Shown: in pieces, positions 1 to 8,198 of the stretch
Numbering within the stretch: position 1 is the first letter of the stretch
Layout of the letters: each line of letters starts with the position of its first letter
DNA from: Microbacterium sp. MYb54
Lineage (GTDB): Bacteria > Actinomycetota > Actinomycetes > Actinomycetales > Microbacteriaceae
Assembly (NCBI RefSeq): GCF_002979515.1
Contig: NZ_PCPA01000004.1
Location: 186,001-250,000 of the forward strand
DNA: 64,000 bases
Reading direction: 5' to 3'
Translations under genes and position numbers: made by a program
Notes under the pieces: model-generated
The model's input: only the letters and a program-made list of their open reading frames with translations
Database searches by the model: none
Told to the model about the DNA's origin: nothing

Positions 1-200
1 CGGCTGATGGCCGGATCGACCTCAACAGTGCGGATCAGGCGGCGCTCGAGACGTTGCCACGCATCGGGCCTGCACTGGCTGAGCGGATCATCGCCTGGCG
101 GGATGAGAACGGCAGGTTCGCCTCGGTCGACGATCTGCTCGCCGTGCCGGGCATCGGAGAGAAGCTGCTTGAAGGTGTGCGCGACGGGGTCAGGGTGTGA
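1..200 (+). CDS. comEA: ComEA helix-hairpin-helix DNA-binding protein, C-terminal end (partial)
   Basis: The reading frame enters from the left edge (codons begin at base 3) and stops with TGA at 198-200. The visible 65 residues contain two helix-hairpin-helix units, with IDLNSAD, LPRIGPALAERI and VPGIGEKLLEG as the diagnostic pieces. In ComEA proteins this tandem HhH binds incoming double-stranded DNA at the cell surface and delivers it to the ComEC channel. The N-terminal membrane anchor lies outside the window. The stop overlaps the GTG start of comEC (GTGA), so the two genes are almost certainly co-translated. Assignment rests on the HhH motifs plus the comEC neighbour. Confidence 0.9.
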   Translation, partial: ADGRIDLNSADQAALETLPRIGPALAERIIAWRDENGRFASVDDLLAVPGIGEKLLEGVRDGVRV

Positions 201-2524
201 AGCCGAGAGATCTCCGGCTGGTGCCGCTCGCCGTGACGGTGTGGGCGACAGCGCTGCTGTGCGTGATGGTCTCAGAGGTCGTGTGGTGGTGCGCGGCAGT
301 GTGCTTCGGCGCAGGTGTCGGCGCATTGGCGGTTCTTCATCGACGACAGCGACGGGGCAGAACACCGCTCGTTTACGGCACGCTTGCGGTGGTCGTGCTT
401 GCCGCGTCGGCAGGCACGGCGTTGTCGGTGGGGTTCGCGCTCCCGGCGCGCGAGCAGGCGATGGCATGGGACGGCCGCGTCGTGGAGATCGAGGCGGAGG
501 TCACATCTTCCGCTTCGCTGGGGCGGGACGGGAAGCTGTGGGTGGAGGTGCTCACGACGCGACTCGGCCCACCGGGAGGTGCTGCCGTCGTGGCGGTACC
601 GGTGCGTATCGGGACAGACCAGGTGGATGGGTTCGACCTGGGTGCGCATATCCAGGTGGTCGGGGAGGCGTCGGCGACAGATACGGGGGAGCGCTCGACT
701 CTGGTCGTGTTCGCGAGCGAGGCCGAGGTCGTATCGCCCGCTTCCGGCGTGTTCGCTGCCGCGGCGACTCTCAAGAACGGGATCGTCGAACGGTCGCTGC
801 GCCTCCCCGAGCCCGGAGCCGGCCTCCTTCCAGGGCTCGCGGTGGGAGACACCCGGGCTGTGACGGAGGCCCTGAACGACGACATGCGCACGAGTGGCCT
901 CAGCCACCTCACCGCGGTCAGCGGCGCGAACTGCGCGATCGTCGTCGGCGCGATCTTCTGGCTGACTGCACTGTGCGGCGGCGGGCGCTGGTTGCGAGTG
1001 CTGCTGTCGCTGGCGGGCTTGGCCGGTTTCGTTGTCCTGGTGACTCCCGAGCCGAGCGTGATCCGTGCGGCGGTGATGGCGGCGGTCGGCATGCTCACCG
1101 TGCTGCTGGGCCGACCCAGCGCCGGGGCCGGCATGCTCTCGCTGTGTGCGGTGGGAATCCTTGTTGCCGATCCCTGGCTGGCGGCGACTCCCGGCTTCGC
1201 CCTGTCGGTGGCGGCTTCCGGCGCGCTGATCCTGCTCGCGCCACCGCTCGCCCGGGGGCTCGGCAAGGCGATGCCTGCACCTGTGGCGCTGGCGATCGCG
1301 GTGCCGCTCGCCGCACAGCTGGCGTGTGGTCCGATCATCGCCCTGTTCGCCGAGCAGCAATCGCTGATCGGTATCGCCGCGAACCTGATCGCCGCACCCG
1401 CGGCCCCGGTCGCTACGGTGATCGGGCTTCTCGCCTGCCTTGCGATGCCCCTTCCCGGTCTTGCCGACCTGTTGGTGGCGGCCGCCTGGCTCCCCACCGC
1501 CTGGATCGCGACGACCGCGACGACCACCGCCGGGTTGCCGGTTGCGCAGATCCTGCTGCCGGCCGGAATCGGCAGCGCTGTGCTGGTTGCTCTTGTGAGC
1601 GGAGCCATCGCGATCGTCTTGATCCGGCGCCCGACGGAATCCCGGAAGCGCACAGACGCACGCCCGATCCGATGGATGCGGGCAGGTGCAGCTGCCGTCC
1701 TCGTGGTGGTGCTGTCGCTCGCGGGGTCCCGCATGCTCCTCGACGGCCCACTGGCTACAGCAACGGCACCGGCGGGCTGGTCCATCGCGGCGTGCGACGT
1801 CGGACAGGGAGATGCTGTGCTCGTCCGCTCCGCGACGAAGGTCGCTCTCATCGATGCAGGGCCAGACCCGGAGCCCCTGGCTGCTTGCCTACGGTCTCTC
1901 GGCGTCGAGCGCATCGATCTTCTCGTCCTCACACATTTCGACCTCGACCACATCGGCGGGGTCGCCGCCGTCAGAGGGCGGGTCGCCGCGGTTCTGCATG
2001 GCCCCGTGGCAGAGGAATCCGACCGCCGGCTCCTCGCAGATCTCGCCGATGCGGGCGCACGTGTCGATGAGGGATCGGCAGGGCAGCACGGCATGCTCGG
2101 CGACGCGAAGTGGCGGGTTCTCTGGCCGCTACGGGGATCCGCTGCCTTTCCCGCCGGCAACGATGCGAGCGTGGTGATGGAGTTCGACGGGGGAGGCGTG
2201 CCCCGCTCGATCTACCTCGGTGACCTCTCGGCCGCGCCCCAGCGCATGCTGCTGCGTACGGCCAGGCTCGGCCACTACGGGGTGGTCAAGGTGGCCCACC
2301 ATGGCAGCGCTGATCAGGATCCCGGTCTGTATGAGGCGATACAGGCTCGTGTTGCTCTGTTCAGCGTCGGAGCGGACAACGACTACGGGCATCCGCGCGC
2401 AGAAACCCTCGATCTCCTGGCCGCGTCCGGCGCGTACACTCTGCGGACCGACGAGCAGGGCCGCATCCTGCTCGGCCTCCGCGATGACGAGCTCGAGGTC
2501 TGGACGGAACGGGCGGCGCGGTAG
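197..2524 (+). CDS. comEC: ComEC/Rec2 family DNA-uptake channel protein
   Basis: The 775-residue polytopic membrane protein has the layout of ComEC. An N-terminal hydrophobic and extracellular domain is followed by the central 'competence' membrane domain (around residues 200-480, including TSGLSHLTAVSGANCAIV) and a C-terminal metallo-beta-lactamase-like domain (around 525-775). That last domain starts at DVGQGDAVLV and carries the metal-binding HFDLDH at about 580-585 and KVAHHGS further on. ComEC forms the cytoplasmic-membrane channel for single-stranded DNA during transformation; the C-terminal domain is proposed to degrade the non-transported strand. It starts at GTG 197, overlapping the comEA stop. 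Competence itself cannot be concluded from these genes alone. Confidence 0.93.
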   Translation: MKPRDLRLVPLAVTVWATALLCVMVSEVVWWCAAVCFGAGVGALAVLHRRQRRGRTPLVYGTLAVVVLAASAGTALSVGFALPAREQAMAWDGRVVEIEAEVTSSASLGRDGKLWVEVLTTRLGPPGGAAVVAVPVRIGTDQVDGFDLGAHIQVVGEASATDTGERSTLVVFASEAEVVSPASGVFAAAATLKNGIVERSLRLPEPGAGLLPGLAVGDTRAVTEALNDDMRTSGLSHLTAVSGANCAIVVGAIFWLTALCGGGRWLRVLLSLAGLAGFVVLVTPEPSVIRAAVMAAVGMLTVLLGRPSAGAGMLSLCAVGILVADPWLAATPGFALSVAASGALILLAPPLARGLGKAMPAPVALAIAVPLAAQLACGPIIALFAEQQSLIGIAANLIAAPAAPVATVIGLLACLAMPLPGLADLLVAAAWLPTAWIATTATTTAGLPVAQILLPAGIGSAVLVALVSGAIAIVLIRRPTESRKRTDARPIRWMRAGAAAVLVVVLSLAGSRMLLDGPLATATAPAGWSIAACDVGQGDAVLVRSATKVALIDAGPDPEPLAACLRSLGVERIDLLVLTHFDLDHIGGVAAVRGRVAAVLHGPVAEESDRRLLADLADAGARVDEGSAGQHGMLGDAKWRVLWPLRGSAAFPAGNDASVVMEFDGGGVPRSIYLGDLSAAPQRMLLRTARLGHYGVVKVAHHGSADQDPGLYEAIQARVALFSVGADNDYGHPRAETLDLLAASGAYTLRTDEQGRILLGLRDDELEVWTERAAR

Positions 2525-2556
2525 TCCCGCAGCGGGGCTCTGTCGGCGACCGCCGG

Positions 2557-2562
2557 TAGGCT
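2557..2562 (+). promoter_or_regulatory. -10 box (TAGGCT) for a leaderless holA mRNA
   Basis: TAGGCT fits the actinobacterial TANNNT -10 pattern and ends 6 bases before the holA ATG. There is no Shine-Dalgarno between them (GGATCC only). Transcription would start at or next to the A of the start codon. This is inferred from spacing, which recurs at many genes in this window. Confidence 0.5.
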
Positions 2563-2568
2563 GGATCC

Positions 2569-3606
2569 ATGGCAGCTTCGCGTCCTCCTTCCCGCGGTGG
2601 CGCGAAGCCCACCAAGATCCCGCAGGTCTCGTGGCGCGAGCCGCGTCCCGCCCCCATCGTGCTCGTCTCCGGGCCGGAAGAGGTCTGCGCCGAGCGAGCG
2701 ATCGCCGGGGTGCGTGACTACCTCCGTGCGGAGGATCCTGCGCTCGAGGTCAGCGATGTCCGTGCCGATGACTACGCGCCGGGAACCCTGCTCTCGCTCA
2801 CCTCGCCCTCCCTGTTCGGGGAGCCGCGTCTGGTGCGTGTGTCCGGCGTGGAGAAGTGCTCCGATGCCTTCATCCAGGAGGCGGTGTCGTACCTCGACAA
2901 CCCTCAGGAGGGGGCGACCGTCATCCTCCGCCACACCGGCGCGAGTGTGCGGGGCAAGAAGCTCCTCGATGCGCTCCGTGCCGGGAACGGCGGGGGGATC
3001 GAGATAGCCTGCGCCGCGATCAAACGCGACGGCGACCGTGTCGACTTCGCCGCCGGCGAGTTCCGGGCCGCGAAGAAGCGCATCGCTCCTCCCGCACTGC
3101 GTGCGCTGGTCTCCGCCTTCGCCGACGATCTGACCGAGCTCGCGGCGGCCTGCCAACAGCTCATCGGCGACGTCGAGGGCGACATCTCAGAAGAGATCAT
3201 CACCAAGTACTACGGCGGCCGGGTCGAGGTATCGGCTTTCGTCGTCGCCGACACGGCGATCGCCGGTCGCTACGGAGAGGCGTTGATCGCCCTCCGCCAT
3301 GCTCTCTCATCCGGTGCCGACCCGGTTCCGATGGTCGCAGCTTTCGCGATGAAACTCCGCACGATGGCTCGCGTCGCCGGCAACCGCGAGCCCAGTCGCC
3401 AGCTCGCACAGCGCTTGGGGATGAAGGATTGGCAGGTTGATCGCGCCCGCCGCGACCTCGCCGGCTGGAACGAGAGGTCACTCGGTCTGGCGATCCAGGC
3501 GACGGCCAGAGCCGATGGTGAGGTCAAGGGCGCGGCTCGTGACCCGATCTTCGCTTTGGAGCGCATGGTCACCGTGATCGCCACGCGTCGACCATTCGGC
3601 GAGTAG
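2569..3606 (+). CDS. holA: DNA polymerase III subunit delta
   Basis: The 345-residue protein matches bacterial HolA in length and organisation. After a short basic leader it has the degenerate AAA+ region with PIVLVSGPEEVCAERA near the N terminus and LTSPSLFGEPRLVRV around residue 70-85, then the helical collar domain (RFGEALIAL-type segment, here RYGEALIALRHAL). Delta opens the beta sliding clamp and is the wrench of the clamp-loader complex. HolA directly downstream of comEA-comEC is the usual actinobacterial arrangement. It appears to have its own promoter (TAGGCT at 2557), because the 44-base gap holds a -10 box six bases before ATG 2569 and no ribosome-binding site. Confidence 0.93.
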   Translation: MAASRPPSRGGAKPTKIPQVSWREPRPAPIVLVSGPEEVCAERAIAGVRDYLRAEDPALEVSDVRADDYAPGTLLSLTSPSLFGEPRLVRVSGVEKCSDAFIQEAVSYLDNPQEGATVILRHTGASVRGKKLLDALRAGNGGGIEIACAAIKRDGDRVDFAAGEFRAAKKRIAPPALRALVSAFADDLTELAAACQQLIGDVEGDISEEIITKYYGGRVEVSAFVVADTAIAGRYGEALIALRHALSSGADPVPMVAAFAMKLRTMARVAGNREPSRQLAQRLGMKDWQVDRARRDLAGWNERSLGLAIQATARADGEVKGAARDPIFALERMVTVIATRRPFGE

Positions 3607-3646
3607 CCGGTCGATTCTGTGTCCGGGCAAGCGCACGGGAAGACGA

Positions 3647-3682
3647 AGAAGGCCCGCCCCGGTAACGGGACGGGCCTTTCTC
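3647..3682. terminator. Bidirectional intrinsic terminator between holA and rpsT
   Basis: AAGGCCCG...CGGGCCTT forms a GC-rich stem (3649-3679) around the loop GTAA, with CCCGTTACCGGGG pairing inside. It is flanked by TTTCT on the plus side and TTCTTCG on the minus side. It lies between the convergent stops of holA (3606) and rpsT (3695), so it can serve both. Confidence 0.85.
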
Positions 3683-3694
3683 AGATGCTTCAGC

Positions 3695-3955
3695 TCAGAG
3701 AGAAGCGACCTGCTTGGCGAGAGCCGACTTGCGGTTCGACGCCTGGTTCTTGTGCAGGACACCCTTGCTGACGGCCTTGTCGAGCTTGACGGCCGCCTTC
3801 TTCATGGTGGCCTCGGCTGCTGCCTTGTCGCCGGCGGTGACTGCCGTGCGGGTCGAGCGGATGAGCGTCTTGAGCTCGCTCTTGACGGCCTTGTTGCGCT
3901 CGCGAGCCTTCTCGTTGGTCTTGTTGCGCTTGATCTGCGACTTGATGTTTGCCAC
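3695..3955 (-). CDS. rpsT: 30S ribosomal protein S20
   Basis: Eighty-six residues, rich in Lys/Arg/Ala, beginning (V)[10 protein letters not shown] and ending ALAKQVASL, the standard S20 sequence and length. S20 binds 16S rRNA helices in the body of the small subunit and assembles early. The start is GTG at 3955, because every family member begins with the ANIKSQ motif. An in-frame ATG 32 codons upstream would add a non-conserved tail, and I reject it. S20 genes next to holA are common in actinobacteria. The gene has a probable 90-100 base untranslated leader, a place where S20 autoregulation could act, though no specific element was recognised. Confidence 0.95.
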   Translation of the reverse strand: MANIKSQIKRNKTNEKARERNKAVKSELKTLIRSTRTAVTAGDKAAAEATMKKAAVKLDKAVSKGVLHKNQASNRKSALAKQVASL

Positions 3956-4057
3956 GTGTGGACGCTTTCTGTACAGGAGTGTTCGGAATGCCGGCAGCAG
4001 AAGAGGGCTGCTGCACAGCGGTCGTGAGGGAAGAACCCACACGCAAGCCAAGAGTCG

Positions 4058-4063
4058 AGTCTA
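4058..4063 (-). promoter_or_regulatory. Probable -10 box (TAGACT) for rpsT
   Basis: On the minus strand the sequence reads GCTGGTAGACTCG. TAGACT matches the TANNNT -10 pattern, with an upstream TGG. Transcription would begin near 4051, giving a leader of about 95 bases. No clear -35 element is visible, so this is tentative. Confidence 0.35.
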
Positions 4064-4177
4064 CCAGCAGACGGGGTGTTGACGCGAAACGGGGAAGAGA
4101 TCACGACACTCGGTCGCGGATTCGATGGTACCGGGTGCAGAATCATCACTATCCCGACACTGATGTCAAGGAGCCAC

Positions 4178-5551
4178 ATGACCCCCGAAGCCGTTCGTCC
4201 GTCCGCGCCCGCAGGTCTCCGCTGGTCTGCGGCGACCTCTGCGTTCCAGATCGAGGGTTCCCGCCCCACAGGGCCAGCCGGAAGATCCATCTGGGACGAC
4301 TTCCTCGAGAGGCCGGGGGCGATCATCGACGGGTCGACCGCGGAGCCCGCGTGCGACAGCTATCGGCATCCTGAGTCCGATGTGGCTCTGGCCTCCGGGC
4401 TCGGTCTCGACCGCTACCGATTCTCCATCCCGTGGGCACGCGTCCAGCCGGACGGCAGGGGAATCGGTGAAGTCGCGGTTCTCGACCACTACTCCCGTCT
4501 CATCGATCTCCTGCTCGACGCCGGAGTGGTCCCGTTCCCGACTCTCTTCCACTGGGAGATGCCCAGTGCGGTCGAAGCGGAGGGCGGATGGCTCAACCGG
4601 GACACGGCCGAGCGCTTCGCCGAGTACACGGACATCGTGGCCGAGCGCCTCGGCGACCGGGTCGCGCACTGGTACACCCTGAATGAGCCGGCGATGACGA
4701 CGTTGCAGGGCTATGCGGTCGGCGCCCTGGCGCCGGGCAGGCAGCTGCTCTTTGACGCGCTGCCGACCGCCCACCACCAGCTCCTCGCGCATGCCCGAGC
4801 GGCGGCAGTGCTTCGAGAGAAGGGAGCAGAAGCGGTCGGACTGGTCAACAACCACACCTGGGTGCTGCCGTTGCGCGACACCGCCGAGGACCATCAGGCC
4901 GCGGCGGTCTACGACCTGATCCACAACAGGGCCTTCAGCGAGCCGCTCCTGGCGGGTGCGTACCCCGATCTGGAGGCACTCGGCCTGCCGCCGATGCCCG
5001 TGCTGGACGGCGACCTCGAGGAGATCGGGCGTTCGATCGACTTCTACGGGATCAACTTCTACAACCCGACCACGGTCACCGCAGCCGAACAGGGGAGTCC
5101 GATCCCCTTCGACATCGTGCCGACCCCCGGAGTGCCCGTCACCGGATTCGGTCCCGAGTGGCCGATCATGCCGAGCGCGCTGCGCGACCTCCTGGTAGAC
5201 CTGCACGCCCGGCATCCCCAGCTGCCGCCCGTGATCATCGGGGAGAACGGTGCATCGTTCCCCGAGCCCGAGCGCGCCACCCGCGTCGACGACACCGATC
5301 GGATCTCGTATCTGGCCGAACATCTCGCAGCAGTCGGGGAGGCGATCAATGCCGGTGTGCCGGTGGAGGAGTACACGGTGTGGTCGCTCCTGGACAACTG
5401 GGAATGGGCAGACGGCTACACCCAGCGATTCGGACTCGTCCACGTCGACTTCGAGACGGGTGAACGAACGCCCAAGGCATCTTACGACTGGTACCGCGAG
5501 CTCATCGCGAGTACGCGAACGAGTGGGACAGCGTCGGAGGCCACGAGATGA
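4178..5551 (+). CDS. GH1 family beta-glucosidase
   Basis: The 457-residue protein is a complete glycoside hydrolase family 1 enzyme with a TIM-barrel fold. FRWSAATSAFQIEG-type start (LRWSAATSAFQIEG), acid/base Glu170 in TLNEP and nucleophile Glu356 in IIGENG are all present, as is the late SLLDNWEWADGY aglycone-site motif. GH1 members hydrolyse beta-glucosides or related disaccharides to free sugars in the cytoplasm; exact substrate cannot be read from sequence. I chose ATG 4178 because AAGGAG lies just upstream at 4168-4173; an ATG at 4163 is also in frame. Its stop overlaps the start of an MFS transporter (ATGA), suggesting coupled uptake and hydrolysis. No LacI-type regulator is adjacent. 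Confidence 0.93.
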   Translation: MTPEAVRPSAPAGLRWSAATSAFQIEGSRPTGPAGRSIWDDFLERPGAIIDGSTAEPACDSYRHPESDVALASGLGLDRYRFSIPWARVQPDGRGIGEVAVLDHYSRLIDLLLDAGVVPFPTLFHWEMPSAVEAEGGWLNRDTAERFAEYTDIVAERLGDRVAHWYTLNEPAMTTLQGYAVGALAPGRQLLFDALPTAHHQLLAHARAAAVLREKGAEAVGLVNNHTWVLPLRDTAEDHQAAAVYDLIHNRAFSEPLLAGAYPDLEALGLPPMPVLDGDLEEIGRSIDFYGINFYNPTTVTAAEQGSPIPFDIVPTPGVPVTGFGPEWPIMPSALRDLLVDLHARHPQLPPVIIGENGASFPEPERATRVDDTDRISYLAEHLAAVGEAINAGVPVEEYTVWSLLDNWEWADGYTQRFGLVHVDFETGERTPKASYDWYRELIASTRTSGTASEATR

Positions 5552-6786
5552 TGACCGCGGCCGGGCCCCGCACGGTGAGAGCCGGTGCGAGGTGGATGTC
5601 TCTGTTCACGCTGGCATGGCTCGCGATCTGGACGGTGCAGCTCACACCCGTCCAACTGCTTCTGCCGCTTCAGCTCGACACTCCGGAAGACGACTGGATC
5701 CGCGGGGTCGTCTCGTCGGGGCTCGTGCTCGGCATCGGCGGGCTCGCCGGCATCATCGCCGGCCCCGCGGCAGGTGCGCTCTCAGATCGCGTGGCGGCAG
5801 GGCATCATCGTCGCCGCCCGTGGGCGCTGGGCGGCGTGCTGTTCACCGCTGTCTGCCTGGTCCTCACCGGTTTCGCCGAGGGCCCCTGGGCCGTAGGTGC
5901 GGGCTGGGTCGGGGTCTCGATCGGCGTCGCCGTGTCGTCTGCCGCCTTCACCGCACTCATCGCCGACCAGCTCCCGTCGACGCAGCGCGGCGCCGCCTCC
6001 GCAGCCGTGGGTTCCAGCCAGGCCGTCGGCATCGTGGTCGGGGTCGGACTCGTCGTCCTGCTCCAACTCGAAATCGGCGCCGGGTATCTGCTGCTCGCAG
6101 GGATCATCGCCGTGGTCGGCACAGCGGCTGCACTGCTGCTCCCCGACCCGCCCAGCACCGAGGCGATGCGGCCGAAGCCGGCACGAAGGCGCCCGCTCGC
6201 ATCCCTCCGGGATCGTGACTTCGCCTGGATGCTCTCGGGCCGTCTGGTGACCAATGTCGGCAATGCGCTCGGAACCGCACTGTTCCTGTTCTTCCTGCTG
6301 CACGGACTCGGGCAGCCGAGTGCGGTCGCCCAGGACAACCTCCTGCTTCTGATCGTCGTGTACACGGTGTTCGTGGTGATCGCCTCGGTGATCACCGGCA
6401 TCGTGTCTGATCGAACCGGGAACCGGCGGACCCTCGCGGTCGCCGCGACGGTCGTGCAGGCGGCATCGGGTGTGGCGATCGCGCTCGTGCCGACGTTCGA
6501 GATGACGATGGTGGCGGCAGCCCTGATGGGCCTCGGCTACGGCGCCTTCTCGACGGTGGGCCTCGCGTTCGCCGCCGATCTCCTGCCGGATGAGCAGGAT
6601 CACGCCAGAGATCTGGGCATCGTGAACGTCACAGCAGCTCTCGGGCAACTCATCGGCCCGGTGCTCGGGGCAGGCTTGGTCGCGCTGGTCGGCGGCTTCT
6701 GGCTCGTGTTCATCGCGGCCGCAGTGCTGTCGCTGGTCGGAGGTCTTCTCACCGCGTTCGCGAGGCAGCCGGTCAGGGAGTCATGA
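5548..6786 (+). CDS. MFS transporter, probable sugar or glycoside permease
   Basis: The 412-residue protein has about twelve hydrophobic helices in two halves joined by a basic central loop (MRPKPARRRPLASLRDRD, around residues 207-224), typical of the major facilitator superfamily. The cytoplasmic loop signature after helix 2 appears as GALSDRVAAGHHRRR, and the matching repeat in the second half as GIVSDRTGNRRT. It starts at ATG 5548 inside the stop of the GH1 beta-glucosidase, so the pair is translationally coupled. From that context I infer import of a beta-glucoside or disaccharide. The substrate is not determined by sequence. Its stop overlaps by bases with the convergent hydrolase gene that ends at 6781. 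Confidence 0.85.
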   Translation: MMTAAGPRTVRAGARWMSLFTLAWLAIWTVQLTPVQLLLPLQLDTPEDDWIRGVVSSGLVLGIGGLAGIIAGPAAGALSDRVAAGHHRRRPWALGGVLFTAVCLVLTGFAEGPWAVGAGWVGVSIGVAVSSAAFTALIADQLPSTQRGAASAAVGSSQAVGIVVGVGLVVLLQLEIGAGYLLLAGIIAVVGTAAALLLPDPPSTEAMRPKPARRRPLASLRDRDFAWMLSGRLVTNVGNALGTALFLFFLLHGLGQPSAVAQDNLLLLIVVYTVFVVIASVITGIVSDRTGNRRTLAVAATVVQAASGVAIALVPTFEMTMVAAALMGLGYGAFSTVGLAFAADLLPDEQDHARDLGIVNVTAALGQLIGPVLGAGLVALVGGFWLVFIAAAVLSLVGGLLTAFARQPVRES

Positions 6787-7524
6787 GTCTGCTGCGCCCC
6801 GCGCGATGTCACCCTCCACAGTGGCGATGGCGAGCTGCAGCACCGCATTGAAGATCCGTGGACGCATCGCGGTGACCAGATGGGTCGTGCGCGGCACGAT
6901 GATCAACTCGGCGTGCGGTGCGAGTCGCCGGAACAGGGACTCATTCAGGCGCAACTGGTCGTACTGCCCGTTCACGAACCAGAGCGGCACCGTGATGCGG
7001 GGGACCGCGGCGGCGATGTCGAGCGCGGCAAGGCTGCGCAGCGCCGCGTCCTGGGTGTCCAGCGCATAGCCGCCCGCAGCGAAGTCCGATCGGGTCTCGG
7101 AGGGGATGGTGGCCTCGAGGATCCTTCCGGTGAGCCACATCCCACGGTCGGGGAGTGAATCGACGGCTCGGGTGAAGAGCCGGTATGCGCGCAGACCGGC
7201 GCCGTGGGGGAGCGAGGTGCAGGACGCCGCGACCAACCCGGCCACCGGCGGCCGTTGCGCGCCCCCGACGTACGCGAGGCAGAGCAGGCCGCCCATCGAG
7301 TGCCCCACCAGCACGACAGGGCCGTTCTCCGCTGCGGCGCGCACCGCGACATCGATCGTGTGCAGCGCCTCGTGGAGGGTGAAGTCCTCGTGCATCCTGG
7401 AGCCGTGTCCGGGGAGATCGACGGCTGTGAACGCGTAGCCGCGCTCTTCGAGGTAGACAGCCTGCGACCGCCACATGGTGGCGGACGTGCGGATGCCGTG
7501 CACGAAGACGATCTGTGCGTTCAC
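6781..7524 (-). CDS. Alpha/beta hydrolase
   Basis: The 247-residue alpha/beta-hydrolase has the oxyanion-hole HG (FVHGIRTSATMW, residues 7-18), the nucleophile elbow GHSMGG with Ser76, an acid-region GQYDQLR and the late catalytic His in PRTTHLV. Such enzymes are lipase/esterase/lactonase-like; no substrate can be assigned. The GTG start at 7524 is preferred over an upstream in-frame ATG at 7566 for two reasons: family homology begins at this point, and a TATGCT -10 box ends six bases upstream. Its 3' end overlaps that of the MFS gene head-on (stop 6781-6783 versus 6784-6786). Confidence 0.85.
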   Translation of the reverse strand: MNAQIVFVHGIRTSATMWRSQAVYLEERGYAFTAVDLPGHGSRMHEDFTLHEALHTIDVAVRAAAENGPVVLVGHSMGGLLCLAYVGGAQRPPVAGLVAASCTSLPHGAGLRAYRLFTRAVDSLPDRGMWLTGRILEATIPSETRSDFAAGGYALDTQDAALRSLAALDIAAAVPRITVPLWFVNGQYDQLRLNESLFRRLAPHAELIIVPRTTHLVTAMRPRIFNAVLQLAIATVEGDIARGAADS

Positions 7525-7530
7525 GCGTTC

Positions 7531-7536
7531 AGCATA
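7531..7536 (-). promoter_or_regulatory. -10 box (TATGCT) for leaderless hydrolase mRNA
   Basis: On the minus strand TATGCT ends six bases (GAACGC) before GTG 7524, and no ribosome-binding site intervenes. This is the same spacing as at other starts in the window. Confidence 0.5.
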
Positions 7537-7734
7537 GAGAAAGCGGGGCCCACGCCGCAGGCCCAAGTCAGTTGCACGACCTGCGCGATCGGAAGAGTGG
7601 TGTCTTTGCGCCTAAATACGGAGTGCTATCGATTCATGCGATAACCAATATATTCTTTGCAGATCTGTGGTTCGGAGACGTATCCGCGACGCCTTGTGCG
7701 ATTCTTGTCATTCATTGATTGACCGGAGGTTCGC

Positions 7735-7929
7735 ATGACCAGAGTTGTGAAGAAGGCTGTCGTGGGGATGCTGTTTGCCGGCGTTCTCGCTGCGGGTGTG
7801 GCGGGAGTAGCCGTGCAAACGAGCTCGACGTCGTCCAGTATCCAGGCTAGCTGGAAGTTTGCTCCCGCAGATGGCGCAGGGGGTGGTGGCGGCGGGTGCA
7901 TAACACTCGCCGGTTGCTCGACATTCTGA
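7735..7929 (+). CDS. Small secreted glycine/cysteine peptide, function unknown
   Basis: This 64-codon gene has a strong ribosome-binding site (GGAGG, five bases before ATG) and an intrinsic terminator just after the stop, both arguing for real expression. The product starts MTRVVKKAVV, continues as a hydrophobic Ala/Gly/Val segment to about residue 27 (signal-peptide-like), then a Ser/Thr stretch. It ends with six glycines (49-54), Cys55, ITLAG, Cys61 and STF. The mature tail AGGGGGGCITLAGCSTF could be a processed peptide, but no modifying enzyme or dedicated exporter lies beside it. It sits in a lower-GC pocket 270 bases from the 3' end of a peptide-import operon. I do not recognise the family. 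A pheromone, a bacteriocin-like peptide or an orphan secreted peptide are all open possibilities. Confidence 0.6.
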   Translation: MTRVVKKAVVGMLFAGVLAAGVAGVAVQTSSTSSSIQASWKFAPADGAGGGGGGCITLAGCSTF

Positions 7930-7935
7930 GCAGAG

Positions 7936-7975
7936 TCGGACGGGGCGGTGGGTAACCATCGCCCCGTCCTTTTGC
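7936..7975 (+). terminator. Intrinsic terminator of the small peptide gene
   Basis: GACGGGGCG and CGCCCCGTC form a 9-bp perfect stem around GTGGGTAACCAT, followed by CTTTT. It begins about ten bases after the stop of the small peptide gene. Confidence 0.85.
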
Positions 7976-8019
7976 GCGCCGACCGCGGTGAAGGAGGATG
8001 GCGAGGTGCCGCGCGGTGC

Positions 8020-8125
8020 AGTATCGCATGGGCATCGCGAGGGCAGGTATGAAGTCAACGATGATTGTTGTGTCGACGAGATATTCGCGGATACGGCTGG
8101 GCGATTCAGGGAGAAACAAAGACAT
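8020..8125 (-). pseudogene. Possible remnant of a PIN-domain (VapC-like) toxin gene
   Basis: Reading the minus strand from ATG 8125 gives MSLFLPESPSRIREYLVDTT followed by IIVDFIPA. The piece YLVDTTIIVDF resembles the N-terminal strand of PIN-domain ribonucleases, where the first Asp of the (L/V)DTS motif is a metal ligand. After about 30 residues the resemblance stops: the frame runs on with an Arg/His-rich sequence (HRGRRAKG) that looks non-coding. No antitoxin is adjacent. If real, it is a decayed toxin-antitoxin remnant in the same lower-GC pocket as the small peptide gene. The match is short and may be chance. Confidence 0.25.
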
Positions 8126-8140
8126 CGCAGGCTCAAATTG

Positions 8141-8173
8141 AGCGGGGCCGGTGGATGAACCACCGACCCCGCT
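8141..8173 (-). terminator. Intrinsic terminator downstream of the peptide-binding lipoprotein gene
   Basis: AGCGGGGCCGGTGG and CCACCGACCCCGCT form a 14-bp stem with one mismatch and a short loop. On the minus strand it is followed by CAATTTGAGC. It lies 25-60 bases beyond the stop of the substrate-binding protein gene and would end the importer transcript. Confidence 0.75.
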
Positions 8174-8198
8174 TCGACACGATGTGTGTCAGAGAGTG

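Noticed and set aside
3956..4051. 32-codon N-terminal extension of rpsT from ATG 4051
   Set aside because: S20 always begins at the ANIKSQ segment, coded from GTG 3955; the extension is in the untranslated leader.
4166..5443. 425-codon minus-strand frame opposite the beta-glucosidase gene
   Set aside because: Shadow of the GH1 gene, whose catalytic motifs TLNEP and GENG are clear.
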